DNA of 64,000 bases from an uncultured Myxococcales bacterium. GTDB taxonomy: Bacteria; Myxococcota_A; UBA9042. Made by a program: the position numbers and the translations under genes. The stretch covers positions 169,371 through 233,370 of the forward strand of contig CAIMEY010000078.1 in NCBI GenBank assembly GCA_903840165.1, given 5' to 3'. This document shows, one piece after another, positions 21,155 through 29,907 of this stretch; position 1 is the stretch's first letter, and every line of letters begins with the position of its first letter. The notes beneath the pieces are model-generated. The model had not been told where the DNA came from and did no database searches. It worked only from the letters and a program-made list of their open reading frames with translations.

Positions 21155-22900
21155 CTAGACAGCCCCTTGGTCGGGCGCGTCGGGTTCGCTCACGGCCACA
21201 TCGGCGGAGAGGTGTTCAGGGCGCATATGCGGGAAAAGAATGACTTCGCGGATGCTGTCCTGATTCGTCAGCAGCATCGTCAGCCGGTCAATGCCGATGC
21301 CACAACCTGCGGCCGGCGGCATGCCGTACTCCAGGGCGCGGATATAATCCAAGTCCATTTCCATGGTTTCTTCGTCGCCCTTCTGCTTTTGCTCCAGCTG
21401 GGCGAGGAAACGGTGGTACTGGTCTTCAGAGTCATTCAACTCGCTAAAGGCATTGGAGATTTCAATGCCACCGATGAAGAGCTCAAAACGATCGACATAG
21501 TCTGGCCGGGCGTCATTGCGGCGCGCTAGAGGACTGGTCACGGCCGGATAGTCAATCACAAATGTCGGTTGGACCAAGTGCGGCTCGGCGACGGCTTCAA
21601 ACAGCTCGAGCTGCACTTTGCCCAGGGGCGCGTGGTCATCGATGTGCACGCCCAGGGCCACTGCCTTGGCACGCAGCACGGTTTCATCATCAATTTCGCG
21701 GGGATCCAGACCACCCCATTGCACCAGACCATCGCGAATCCGCACGCGGGCAAAAGGCGCCTGCAAGCCGATGAGGCGCGGCGAACCGTCCGCCGTCTTG
21801 CCCCAAGGCACAGTGGTCCCGCCCGTCACGTCGCGCGCAAGGCCCTCAATGAGCGTTTCCACTTCCACCATCAGGTCTTCGTAGGTCGCGTAGGCCCGGT
21901 AAAACTCCAGCATGGTGAATTCTGGATTGTGCCGCTGCGACAAACCTTCATTGCGGAAATTACGATTGATTTCATAGACTCGGTCGATGCCGCCGACCAC
22001 GAGGCGCTTGAGGTACAATTCCGGGGCAATGCGCAAGTACAGCGGCATGTCTAAGGCATTGTGATGAGAGCGGAATGGACGCGCAGCGGCACCGCCAAGC
22101 ACCGGGTGCATCATCGGCGTTTCGACTTCCACGTAGCCGCGCTCGTCGAGAAAGTGACGAACGCCCTTGGTAATCTGCGAACGCCGGCGGAACACTTCGC
22201 GCGCCTCGTCGTTGACGATCAGGTCGACGTAGCGCTGACGGAAGCGGAGCTCTTTGTCCTGTAACCCATGGAACTTATCGGGCAAAGGCCGTACTGACTT
22301 GGTCAGCCGGCGCATCGCGGGCGTGTCGCCCTGGCCCACAACCCAGATCGACGGCTCGCCGGTACGGGTGCGGAACAACATGCCGTGAGCGCCAATGATA
22401 TCGCCGACATCCAGCAGAGGTCCGTCCCAGGCGGCCCCAGGAGTCGCCTTGAGCAGACGGTCAAAGACCTCGGGACAGGCTTCACGGCTGAAGTAGAGCT
22501 GAAACGTTGTAGCATCGCTGCCGCGGCGCTCTAGGCCTTGAGCCTCGCGCAAGTCATCGTCTTGCTTGCGTAAAAGCGGCAGTTCTGGCGAGGTGCGGTC
22601 GCGAATGCGCAGAAACGCGACTTTGCCTTTGACATTGATGGCCAAGATCCGCCCAGCCACGCTAACCCGCGGTGAAGGCAGGACAACGGACCCCGAGGTC
22701 GGCGCCAAGGCCGGATTGAGCGGCTCGCCGGCGGCGATTGCGAGAAAGGTATTTTGGCGGCCGGGCTCAAGGAACCAGCGGTAGCAGTCAGCACTGGTCC
22801 AGGTCGGCGTAAAGTCATTGGGAAAGGCGACTTCCCCAGCATCAGATGCGGCCTTGATCTTGTCGCGCCGCTGGCGCATGAGGGAATTGTCGTGCAACAT
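21155..22900 (-). CDS. lysS: Lysyl-tRNA synthetase, class II
   Basis: Charges tRNA-Lys. I chose the ATG at 22900 (MLHDNSLMRQRRDK, 581 residues) because TGAGG lies 5-6 bases upstream; the frame is open 48 codons further without a good site. It has the OB-fold anticodon domain (VAGRILAINVKGKVAFLRI) and class II motif 1 (TKGVRHFLDERGYVEVETP). Motif 2 is RNFRNEGLSQRHNPEFTMLE and motif 3 is GCGIGIDRLTMLLT. It is longer than E. coli LysS (505) by an N-terminal extension and an insertion around 70-110. It heads the lolE-lolD-bamA unit, an order also known from other deltaproteobacteria. Confidence 0.96.
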   Translation of the reverse strand: MLHDNSLMRQRRDKIKAASDAGEVAFPNDFTPTWTSADCYRWFLEPGRQNTFLAIAAGEPLNPALAPTSGSVVLPSPRVSVAGRILAINVKGKVAFLRIRDRTSPELPLLRKQDDDLREAQGLERRGSDATTFQLYFSREACPEVFDRLLKATPGAAWDGPLLDVGDIIGAHGMLFRTRTGEPSIWVVGQGDTPAMRRLTKSVRPLPDKFHGLQDKELRFRQRYVDLIVNDEAREVFRRRSQITKGVRHFLDERGYVEVETPMMHPVLGGAAARPFRSHHNALDMPLYLRIAPELYLKRLVVGGIDRVYEINRNFRNEGLSQRHNPEFTMLEFYRAYATYEDLMVEVETLIEGLARDVTGGTTVPWGKTADGSPRLIGLQAPFARVRIRDGLVQWGGLDPREIDDETVLRAKAVALGVHIDDHAPLGKVQLELFEAVAEPHLVQPTFVIDYPAVTSPLARRNDARPDYVDRFELFIGGIEISNAFSELNDSEDQYHRFLAQLEQKQKGDEETMEMDLDYIRALEYGMPPAAGCGIGIDRLTMLLTNQDSIREVILFPHMRPEHLSADVAVSEPDAPDQGAV

Positions 22901-23066
22901 GGCGGCCTCAGGCAGCAAGGAGGGGGACGGCTGGACCCGGCGGAAAGCGCACGAGAACCCGCAGCGGTCCACGACAATCCGACTGGCAAAAACGCCCGCG
23001 CCGCAGCTTGGCCATCGCTGGTCATGCATGCGGCGCGTTGGCAAGAACCAGAAATGACAATCGAAT

Positions 23067-23143
23067 TGGTCGGGGCGACAGGATTTGAACCTGCGACTCC
23101 TAGACCCCCAGTCTAGTGCGCTACCAGGCTGCGCTACGCCCCG
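23067..23143 (-). tRNA. tRNA-Pro (GGG)
   Basis: The minus strand folds as a full cloverleaf: a 7-bp acceptor stem CGGGGCG/CGCCCCG, the D arm GCGC..GCGC, the anticodon arm CTAGA-CTGGGGG-TCTAG (anticodon GGG) and the T arm GCAGG-TTCAAAT-CCTGT. The discriminator is A and the 3' CCA is encoded. It lies about 165 bp upstream of lysS on the same strand. Confidence 0.95.
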
Positions 23144-23178
23144 ATCGCCGTGGGGGCGAACCCCTCAGCAGGCGCAGC

Positions 23179-23206
23179 ATAGTACTCAGTTGGCGGCGAT
23201 TTGCAA
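23179..23206 (-). promoter_or_regulatory. Predicted promoter of tRNA-Pro
   Basis: On the minus strand TTGCAA (23201-23206), a 16-bp spacer and TACTAT (23179-23184) sit about 36 bp before the tRNA 5' end. A transcript from here could read on into lysS. Confidence 0.5.
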
Positions 23207-23212
23207 GCCCCC

Positions 23213-23241
23213 TTGCGCACAATGCCGGCGCACGCTAGATC
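23213..23241 (+). promoter_or_regulatory. Possible promoter of the small membrane protein gene
   Basis: TTGCGC (23213-23218), a 17-bp spacer and TAGATC (23236-23241) lie about 60 bp before the GTG at 23301 and point rightward. The match is modest. Confidence 0.3.
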
Positions 23242-23300
23242 GACGGGAGCCTGGCCCCGTGGCGCTGGGCGAACTGACCCTGAACGCGGAGGAAGCAAGC

Positions 23301-23519
23301 GTGCAAACCCCTAGTTTTTTATGGTGGTCACGGGTCATCATCGCTTGCCTGGGCGTCTTGCTTTTCCGCCACGGCCGGCAGCGGGGCTCGGTAGAGCGCC
23401 AGATCGGAGCCGTGCTGCTGATCGTCGCGCCTTGGTTCTTCCAGGACATATCGGCCCTGCTAGGGTTCTGCGGCGGTATTGCGGCGACGCTCTGGGTCTT
23501 TGACCGCATTCACCGCTAG
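23301..23519 (+). CDS. Small two-helix membrane protein, unknown
   Basis: A protein of 72 residues starting at a GTG with a strong GGAGGAAG ribosome site 9 bases upstream. It has two hydrophobic segments ([15 protein letters not shown] and [28 protein letters not shown]) around a basic loop ([12 protein letters not shown]). No family was recognised. It lies alone between the tRNA and the convergent giant lipoprotein gene, with the shared hairpin terminator 110 bp downstream. The open frame extends back into the tRNA, but the ribosome site decides this start. Confidence 0.65.
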   Translation: MQTPSFLWWSRVIIACLGVLLFRHGRQRGSVERQIGAVLLIVAPWFFQDISALLGFCGGIAATLWVFDRIHR

Positions 23520-23630
23520 CGCAGGCCTCTGGCGCAGCGGCTCAAGCCCAAAGCGCAGCATCGCAGGCCCTGGCGCTAGGGTACGCCGGGTGAGCAAGCC
23601 GATCCGCCGCCCTGACGACGCAAAACGAAC

Positions 23631-23668
23631 AACGCCCCCGGTGTGCTGATGGGCTCACCGGGGGCGTT
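23631..23668. terminator. Bidirectional hairpin terminator
   Basis: A perfect 13-bp stem (AACGCCCCCGGTG, 23631-23643, with its complement at 23656-23668) and a 12-base loop. On the minus strand it is followed by GTTCGTTTTG. It sits 25 bp after the stop of the giant lipoprotein gene and about 110 bp after the convergent small gene, so it can serve both. Confidence 0.85.
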
Positions 23669-23692
23669 GTCTATCTATCTGAGATACTTAGC

Positions 23693-26600
23693 TTATTGGC
23701 AGGCAAGACCGCAGACGCTGCTGACTTCGCCCACGCAAAGGCCGTCCCACGAGGTGCTGCAGCAGAACGGGTCCTTGGCGCAGACCGCGGTTGCGCAGTT
23801 GGAGCCCGCGGCATCGCAACCGCCGGTCAACTTGACCCCCGCCACGCACATCGAGTGTGCGCAGGTAAAGGTCGCGTTGCACTTGAGGTTTTTGCCGACG
23901 GTGCGCACTTCGTTGACGCAAGTGCCGTCCCACGCATTGTTGCAGCAGTACGGGTCTGCGGCACAGACCGCCGTGGTGACCGTGCTGCAGCTCGGCGTCA
24001 GCTTGTCGCCGCCAACGCAGACATCGTGATTGACCGTGGCCACACAACCCTTGACGACGTCGCAGGAATCCACGGTGCAGGCTACGTTGTCGTTGCAGAC
24101 GGGGGGCACGCTGCCGACGCACTTGCCGGTCGCGTCGCACTTGTCGACCGTGGTGCAGGCGTTGGCGTCATTGCAGACAGCGCCATTGGCCGCGACGTGG
24201 CTGCAACCCAGCTTGACGTCACAGGCATCCGTGGTGCAGACGTTGCCGTCATCGCAGTTGGTCTTGTTCGGACCGGCGCAGACGCCACCGCCGCAGATGT
24301 CGCCGGTGGTGCAAGCGTTGCCGTCATCGCAAGCCGCGGTGTTGTTGGTGTGGACGCAACCCTTGACAGCGTCACAGGAATCGTTGGTGCAGGGATTACC
24401 GTCATCGCAGTTCGGCGGCAATGAGCCGACGCACTTGCCCGATGCATCGCAGACATCCGCCGTGGTGCAGGCGCTGTTGTCGTTGCAAGTGACCGTCGGT
24501 GCTGGCCGTTTGCAGACAAAGCACGGGTAGGCGGTGGCTGCGTTGAAGTCGTTCCACGTGCCGACGTCGTACATGCCCGCCCAGTTTTCGGCGCCGCCAG
24601 CGTTGTTCGGCTCACCCGGGCTCCAGTTGGTGTACAGGGCCTTAGTGCCGTCGGTCCAGACAAAGGCGCCTTCCTTGGCTTGGTCGGTGTAGCCGATGGC
24701 CGTAATCGCGCCGACGCCGCAGATGCCATCGGCGATTTTGCGCACAAGCCCGTTTTCATTGACGCTTGCAATGCTGACCAAGTGGCCGCCGCCGCCCCAA
24801 GCTACGCAGGCCGCTTCGGCGTTGGCCCAAGTCTGCGTGTTCTTGTTGGCTTTGTAGCAGTTGCCGCTGTCCGTGGTGCCATCGCAGGCAGGAACGCCCG
24901 AGCCGGGAACCACCGTGTTCACGCAACCAATCTTGGGATCACAGGAATCATTGGTGCAGACATTGAGGTCATCGCAGAGCTTGGCCACGCCGACGCACTT
25001 GTCGGCCGCGCAGGTGTCGGCGGTGGTGCAGGCGCTGCCGTCATCGCACGGCGCCTTGTTGTTGACGTGCAGACAAGACTTCACGGGGTCACAGGAATCG
25101 TCGGTGCACGGGTCGTTGTCGTTGCAGTTGACGACACCAGCAGGCGTGCAAACGCCAAGGCCCATGCACAGTTCGCCGGTGGTGCAGACGTTGCCGTCGT
25201 CACAGGCCGGAGGGGCCACGCGCTCGCACACGTAGCAGCCGAGGGCATTGGTCGCCGTCAAATTGTTCCATTGGGCCGAGGTGTTGTAGATCTCGATGGC
25301 CTTTTCAATCGCCGCGTTGTTCGGCTCGCCGGCGGCCCAGTTGGCATAGGAGAACAGCGTGCCGTCGCTCCAGGCCCACACGCCCTGCACGGCTAGGTCG
25401 TTGCCGCCGATCCAGGCATCGGCCAACGTGCCGCAGTAGCCGTCAGCCGTCTTGCGAACAAAGGCGTTTTCATTGACATCGCTGACGCTGGCCAAGTGTC
25501 CACCGCCACCCCAGGCCACGCACGCCGACTCGGCCGTGGCGTAGTTCGCTGCCTTAGGATAGGCGTGGTAGCAGTGGCCGTTGTAGACCAAGCCATCGCA
25601 GACCGGTTGGCCGCTGCCCGCCAAGACGGTGTTCTTGCAACCGCTTGCAGGTACGCAGCTATCGGTGGTGCAAGAGTTGGTGTCGTCGCAGTTCTTGGCC
25701 GTGCCAGGCACGCACTTGCCGGCTGCGCACACATCGCCGACGGTGCAAGCATTGGCATCGTCGCAGGCCAGCTTGTTGGGCGTGTAGACGCAACCCAGGA
25801 CGACGTCACAGGAATCGTCGGTGCACGGGTTGTTGTCGTTGCAAACCACGGCGACGCCGGGTACACAGGCGGAAGTATTGCACTTTTCACCCGTAGTGCA
25901 GGCATTGCCGTCATCACAAGCGACGCCAGCGGCCGCAGCAGCGTGGGTGCATTTGCCGGTAGCGACGGTGCAAGTATCGGTGGAGCAAGGATCATTGTCG
26001 TTGCAATCGCCGTCAACCTTGCAACCGCCGACCACGACCTTCAAGTCATCGATGAACGAACCCGAGGTATTGTTGGCAATGCAGTCAGAAGTCCAGAAGC
26101 GGAAACGGAATTGGACGAGTTTGCCAGCATAGGCGCTGATGTCGTAGTCACGGGCGTCATAGGTCGGCTGGCCCAAGGAGGCAAAGGTCGTCAGCTTGGT
26201 GAATACCTTGCCGTCCGTGCTCGCTTCGAGATCCAAGTTATCGTAATTACCGCCAATTTCCCATACACCGCCGAGTTGGAAGACCAAGCGGATGACCGTG
26301 CCGACCTTGATTTGCGTGGCGTCCATCAGCGGGCCGGTGGCGTAGGCGTTGTCTGGCACATTGTTGACGCAGTTGTAGTCGACACCGTTGTTGTAATTGA
26401 GCGAGCAAGACGGCGACTTGAAGCCAGGCGGATTGGGCGTGGCGTCGACAGCCCAGCCCAGACCTGCGTTGACGGCATCGAGTTTCCAGGTGGCCATCGC
26501 TGGATCGTTGCAGGCAAAGGTGATGCTGTAGGGCAAGCCGACGCAGTTGGCCGTGGCCGCGAATGCACAACCCTTGACGATGTCACAGGAATCGACGGTG

Positions 26601-29113
26601 CAGCCATTGAGGTCGTCGCAGACCACCGGCGTGGGACCGGCGCACTTGCCAGCGGCGCAGATGTCGCCGTTGGTGCAGGCATTGTTGTCATTGCACGGCT
26701 TGACATTGTTGACGTGGGCGCAGGCCTTGGTGACGGGGTCGCAAGCGTCGTCGGTGCAAGGATTGGCGTCATCGCAACTGACGCCCACGCCAGCGCATTT
26801 GCCGGTGGTGCAGACGTCGGTCAGGGTGCAGGGGTTGCCGTCATCGCAGGCGGTCTTGTCGGCGACGTTGACGTAGCCGCAACCCTTGATTTTGTCGCAG
26901 GAATCAGTGGTGCAGGGATTGCCATCATCGCACTTGAGCAGGCCGCTGGTCTTGCAGACCCCGGCCGTGCAGGCGTCGCCCGTGGTGCAGACGTTGCCGT
27001 CGGTGCAGGGCGCGGTGTCATCGTTGACGTTGACGCAGCCCGAACCGATGGCGCAACTGTCCTTGGTGCAAGGATTGAGGTCATCGCAGTTGGTCGGGCC
27101 ACCGGACTGGCAGGAACCGCCGCTGCAGGCGTCGCCCGTGGTGCAGGGGTTGTTGTCCGTGCACGGGATGCTGTTGAGCTTCTGCACGCAACCGCTGATG
27201 GGGTCACATGAATCGTCGGTGCAAGGGTTGGCATCGGCGCAGTTCAGGGCCGAACCGGGCTTGCACACACCGGCCACGCACATGTCGCCGTCGGTGCACA
27301 AGTTGTTGTCACTGCAGAAGTTGCCGTTGTTGGTGTTGATGCAGCCCTTGTCCTGGTCGCAACTATCATCAGTGCAAGGGTTTTTGTCGTCGCAGTTCAA
27401 AGACGCGCCGCCCACGCAGCTGCCGCCCGAGCAGGCGTCGGCCGTGGTGCAAGCGTTGCCGTCGGTGCAGGGGCCATTGAGGGGCGCATTGACACAACCC
27501 ACCTTAACATCACAGGAATCCTTGGTGCAGACCTGATTGTCTTCGCAGTTCGGCGCGCTACCCGGCACGCACTTGCTGGCGACGCAGGAGTCGATGGCCG
27601 TGCAAGCGTTGTTGTCCGTGCATGAGGCCGTATTAGCCAAGTTTACGCAGCCTTTGGCGGGATCACAGCTGTCATCCGTGCAGACATTGCCGTCGTCGCA
27701 GTTGAGGACCGAGCCACCCTGGCACTTGCCGCCATTGCAGAAATCGGTGGTGGTGCAGGCACTTCCATCCTGGCAACCGTTGCCGTCGGCATTGGTGGTG
27801 GTGCAACCGATGGCGGGGTCGCACGCGTCGATGGTGCAGACCTCTTTGTCGTCGCAAATAATGGATGTTCCAAGGCAAACGCCGCCAGCGCAGGTGTCGG
27901 TCTGGGTGCACTTGTTGTTGTCGTCGCACTTGGCCGTGTTGGCGGTCGCCGTGCAACCCTTGGCCATGTCACAGCTATCATCGGTGCAGGGGTTTTCATC
28001 GTTGCAAATGACGCCGGCGCCCGGGGCGCACTTGCCACCGGCGCAGGTATCGCCCGTGGTGCAGGCGTTGCCGTCCTCGCAAGCCGAATTGTTGTCCGTG
28101 GTCGTGCAACCTACCGCCGGGTTACAGGAATCGTTGGTGCAGCCGTTGTCGTCATTGCATTCGATGGCGATGCCCGGGACGCACGAGCCGGCTTTGCAGG
28201 TGTCGCCGTCGGTGCACTTGGAGCCGTCGTCGCACGCCTTGGTGTTGTCGGTGGCGGTGCAGCCTTGGCCCAAATTGCAGGCGTCATCGGTGCATGGATT
28301 GCCGTCATCGCACTGGGTCGGCTTGCCGGACACGCAGGCGCCGGCGGTGCAGGTGTCGCCGCTTGTGCAGGGCTCTTTGTCGTCACAACCCTTGGTATTG
28401 TTGGTATTTGAGCAGCCCACGGCCATGTCGCAGGCGTCGTCGGTGCAGGGGTTGTTGTCGTCGCAGTTGACGGTCGAGCCTACGCAACTGCCCGCGGCGC
28501 AAGCGTCTTTTTCAGTGCACTTGCTGCCGTCCTCGCAGACTGTGCCGTCGACGGCGGCCGTGTGGGTGCACGTTGTGTCGGGCGCGGTCGGGCTGCTGGC
28601 ATTGCACAGGTCAACCGTGCAAGGATTGCTGTCATTACAAGTGCTTTCGTCGGTCTTGCCGTTGCAGTCGTTGTCGACGCCGTCGCAGACTTCGGTCGGC
28701 GGATCGGTCGGCTTGCAGACGGGGCCGCAGGTCTTGGTGCCGCTTTTGTCGATGCATTTCTCAGACTTGCAGTCGGTGTCCTGGGTGCAAGGGCATCCCT
28801 CGTCGCCAGCGCAGACGGTGGCGTCGGCGGCATCGGCCACCGCATCGCCCGGCGTAACACTGCTATCGACGGCGTCTGTGTCTGGCTGAAGCGAATCGGT
28901 GCTTACGGCGGAATCGGCTGTATCTGCGCCAACATTGGGCACATCGCTGCCGTTCAATCCGTCGATGTTGACGTCGAGAACCACGTCGCCCAGGGCCGTA
29001 TTACCGGTGCCCGTTGTGGTTCCATTGCTGCATCCGGCCACCAAGGCAAGCGCCACAAGAGAGGATACCGCAAGAAAGCCTTGCAGTTGAGAAAATCGAC
29101 AGGAACCAGCCAT
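23693..29113 (-). CDS. Giant cysteine-repeat lipoprotein with two C-type-lectin domains
   Basis: I chose the ATG at 29113 (1806 residues) because GAGGG precedes it and MAGSCRFSQ... gives a lipoprotein signal with LVAGC. The frame is open to 29374, but the promoter lies inside that part. The order is an acidic linker; a MopE-like motif (CDGVDNDCNGKTDE); 27 half-repeats of the CxDxNxCTxDxCD type; a beta-sandwich segment of about 165 residues (roughly 865-1030, FRFRFWTSDCIANN..SFIDDLKVVVGG); 5 half-repeats; C-type-lectin domain 1 (about 1176-1300, EPNN motif); 4 half-repeats; domain 2 (about 1413-1537, EPNN again); 6 half-repeats; and two C-terminal CAxDPxCCxxxWDxxCVxEV modules. It is likely a disulfide-rich surface adhesin. 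The EPN triplet suggests mannose-type sugar binding, which is inference. Confidence 0.88.
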   Translation of the reverse strand: MAGSCRFSQLQGFLAVSSLVALALVAGCSNGTTTGTGNTALGDVVLDVNIDGLNGSDVPNVGADTADSAVSTDSLQPDTDAVDSSVTPGDAVADAADATVCAGDEGCPCTQDTDCKSEKCIDKSGTKTCGPVCKPTDPPTEVCDGVDNDCNGKTDESTCNDSNPCTVDLCNASSPTAPDTTCTHTAAVDGTVCEDGSKCTEKDACAAGSCVGSTVNCDDNNPCTDDACDMAVGCSNTNNTKGCDDKEPCTSGDTCTAGACVSGKPTQCDDGNPCTDDACNLGQGCTATDNTKACDDGSKCTDGDTCKAGSCVPGIAIECNDDNGCTNDSCNPAVGCTTTDNNSACEDGNACTTGDTCAGGKCAPGAGVICNDENPCTDDSCDMAKGCTATANTAKCDDNNKCTQTDTCAGGVCLGTSIICDDKEVCTIDACDPAIGCTTTNADGNGCQDGSACTTTDFCNGGKCQGGSVLNCDDGNVCTDDSCDPAKGCVNLANTASCTDNNACTAIDSCVASKCVPGSAPNCEDNQVCTKDSCDVKVGCVNAPLNGPCTDGNACTTADACSGGSCVGGASLNCDDKNPCTDDSCDQDKGCINTNNGNFCSDNNLCTDGDMCVAGVCKPGSALNCADANPCTDDSCDPISGCVQKLNSIPCTDNNPCTTGDACSGGSCQSGGPTNCDDLNPCTKDSCAIGSGCVNVNDDTAPCTDGNVCTTGDACTAGVCKTSGLLKCDDGNPCTTDSCDKIKGCGYVNVADKTACDDGNPCTLTDVCTTGKCAGVGVSCDDANPCTDDACDPVTKACAHVNNVKPCNDNNACTNGDICAAGKCAGPTPVVCDDLNGCTVDSCDIVKGCAFAATANCVGLPYSITFACNDPAMATWKLDAVNAGLGWAVDATPNPPGFKSPSCSLNYNNGVDYNCVNNVPDNAYATGPLMDATQIKVGTVIRLVFQLGGVWEIGGNYDNLDLEASTDGKVFTKLTTFASLGQPTYDARDYDISAYAGKLVQFRFRFWTSDCIANNTSGSFIDDLKVVVGGCKVDGDCNDNDPCSTDTCTVATGKCTHAAAAAGVACDDGNACTTGEKCNTSACVPGVAVVCNDNNPCTDDSCDVVLGCVYTPNKLACDDANACTVGDVCAAGKCVPGTAKNCDDTNSCTTDSCVPASGCKNTVLAGSGQPVCDGLVYNGHCYHAYPKAANYATAESACVAWGGGGHLASVSDVNENAFVRKTADGYCGTLADAWIGGNDLAVQGVWAWSDGTLFSYANWAAGEPNNAAIEKAIEIYNTSAQWNNLTATNALGCYVCERVAPPACDDGNVCTTGELCMGLGVCTPAGVVNCNDNDPCTDDSCDPVKSCLHVNNKAPCDDGSACTTADTCAADKCVGVAKLCDDLNVCTNDSCDPKIGCVNTVVPGSGVPACDGTTDSGNCYKANKNTQTWANAEAACVAWGGGGHLVSIASVNENGLVRKIADGICGVGAITAIGYTDQAKEGAFVWTDGTKALYTNWSPGEPNNAGGAENWAGMYDVGTWNDFNAATAYPCFVCKRPAPTVTCNDNSACTTADVCDASGKCVGSLPPNCDDGNPCTNDSCDAVKGCVHTNNTAACDDGNACTTGDICGGGVCAGPNKTNCDDGNVCTTDACDVKLGCSHVAANGAVCNDANACTTVDKCDATGKCVGSVPPVCNDNVACTVDSCDVVKGCVATVNHDVCVGGDKLTPSCSTVTTAVCAADPYCCNNAWDGTCVNEVRTVGKNLKCNATFTCAHSMCVAGVKLTGGCDAAGSNCATAVCAKDPFCCSTSWDGLCVGEVSSVCGLACQ

Positions 29114-29196
29114 GAGACCCTCAGCAGTGGACGCGCGGACCCGGTGCGCTGCGACAAGAACAGCATGACAACAGGTCGGACGGAATTCGACGCGGC

Positions 29197-29225
29197 AGTG
29201 TAACGAAGTTTTGACGATTTGTAAA
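29197..29225 (-). promoter_or_regulatory. Predicted sigma70 promoter of the giant lectin lipoprotein gene
   Basis: On the minus strand TTTACA (29220-29225), a 17-bp spacer and TACACT (29197-29202) would start transcription about 75 bases before the ATG at 29113. The rest of the 266-bp gap up to 29379 shows no gene. Confidence 0.6.
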
Positions 29226-29379
29226 GACAGAAAAGCGATCGTCACCGACGTTGCCGGCAGCGACAAGCACATCCCAAATAGTACCGTACAGTTACGAGAG
29301 ACTAATCGAGCGACTGCCGCCTGCAAAGGCGGTCTCTTTGTGCGACCAGCAGCGGCGGAGGCGGGCGCGGCCACGCCGG

Positions 29380-29901
29380 TCAGGGCCTCAAGAGGCCGTA
29401 GTGATGCACATCTAAGTATTTGCCATTCTTGATGATTGCCTGGCGCTGGCAGCCCTGCACCTCAAAGCCAGCGCCTGCGAGCAAACGCGGCGAGGCCAAG
29501 TTGCCGGAAAATACGCCGGCATAAAGGCGATGGATCGAGAAGTTGGCAAAACTATAGGCACAAAATGGCGGCAACACCTGCGTGAGCAGACCCCGCCGCC
29601 AGTGCGAGCGCCCCAGCCAGTAGCCGATTTCCGCCGACTCGCGGTAGACGTCTCCCTGCAATTCGATGCCAATACAACCGACTATTTCTCCGGCGACCTC
29701 GATGCCCAGCACACGCGGCGGTGTGAAGATGTCCTGCAGCGCGATGAACATGCGCGCGTCGTCCATCAGGTACGGCGAGGGAAAACTGTCGCGCAACCAA
29801 GCAGATACGGCCGGATCGTCGGCATGACGCTGCAGGCTATCCTCGTCCTGCGGACGCAGCGGGCGCAGGCGACAAAGTGGCAATTCAATCGGCCAATTCA
29901 T
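29380..29901 (-). CDS. GNAT family N-acetyltransferase (RimJ/RimL-like)
   Basis: A protein of 173 residues that transfers acetyl from acetyl-CoA to an amino group. The RimJ/RimL-type opening is LCRLRPLRPQDEDSLQRHAD. The core follows as GCIGIELQGDVYRESAEIGYWL, then the acetyl-CoA loop GRSHWRRGLLTQ (the Q/RxxGxG/A position), then HRLYAGVFSGNLASPRLLAGAGF. The end NGKYLDVHHYGLLRP is also typical of the family. It starts 6 bp after the glpK stop, so it is probably cotranscribed. The substrate (ribosomal protein, antibiotic or other amine) cannot be told. Confidence 0.88.
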   Translation of the reverse strand: MNWPIELPLCRLRPLRPQDEDSLQRHADDPAVSAWLRDSFPSPYLMDDARMFIALQDIFTPPRVLGIEVAGEIVGCIGIELQGDVYRESAEIGYWLGRSHWRRGLLTQVLPPFCAYSFANFSIHRLYAGVFSGNLASPRLLAGAGFEVQGCQRQAIIKNGKYLDVHHYGLLRP

Positions 29902-29907
29902 AAATGA

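Noticed and set aside
23085..23300. Upstream extension of the small membrane protein gene
   Set aside because: It would run through the tRNA gene. The GTG at 23301 with GGAGGAAG is the convincing start.
25496..28889. Long rightward frames (571 and 450 codons) opposite the giant lipoprotein gene
   Set aside because: They arise from the repetitive, stop-poor codon pattern of the cysteine repeats. The same occurs opposite the 6.0-9.7 kb gene (leftward frame 6949-7914).
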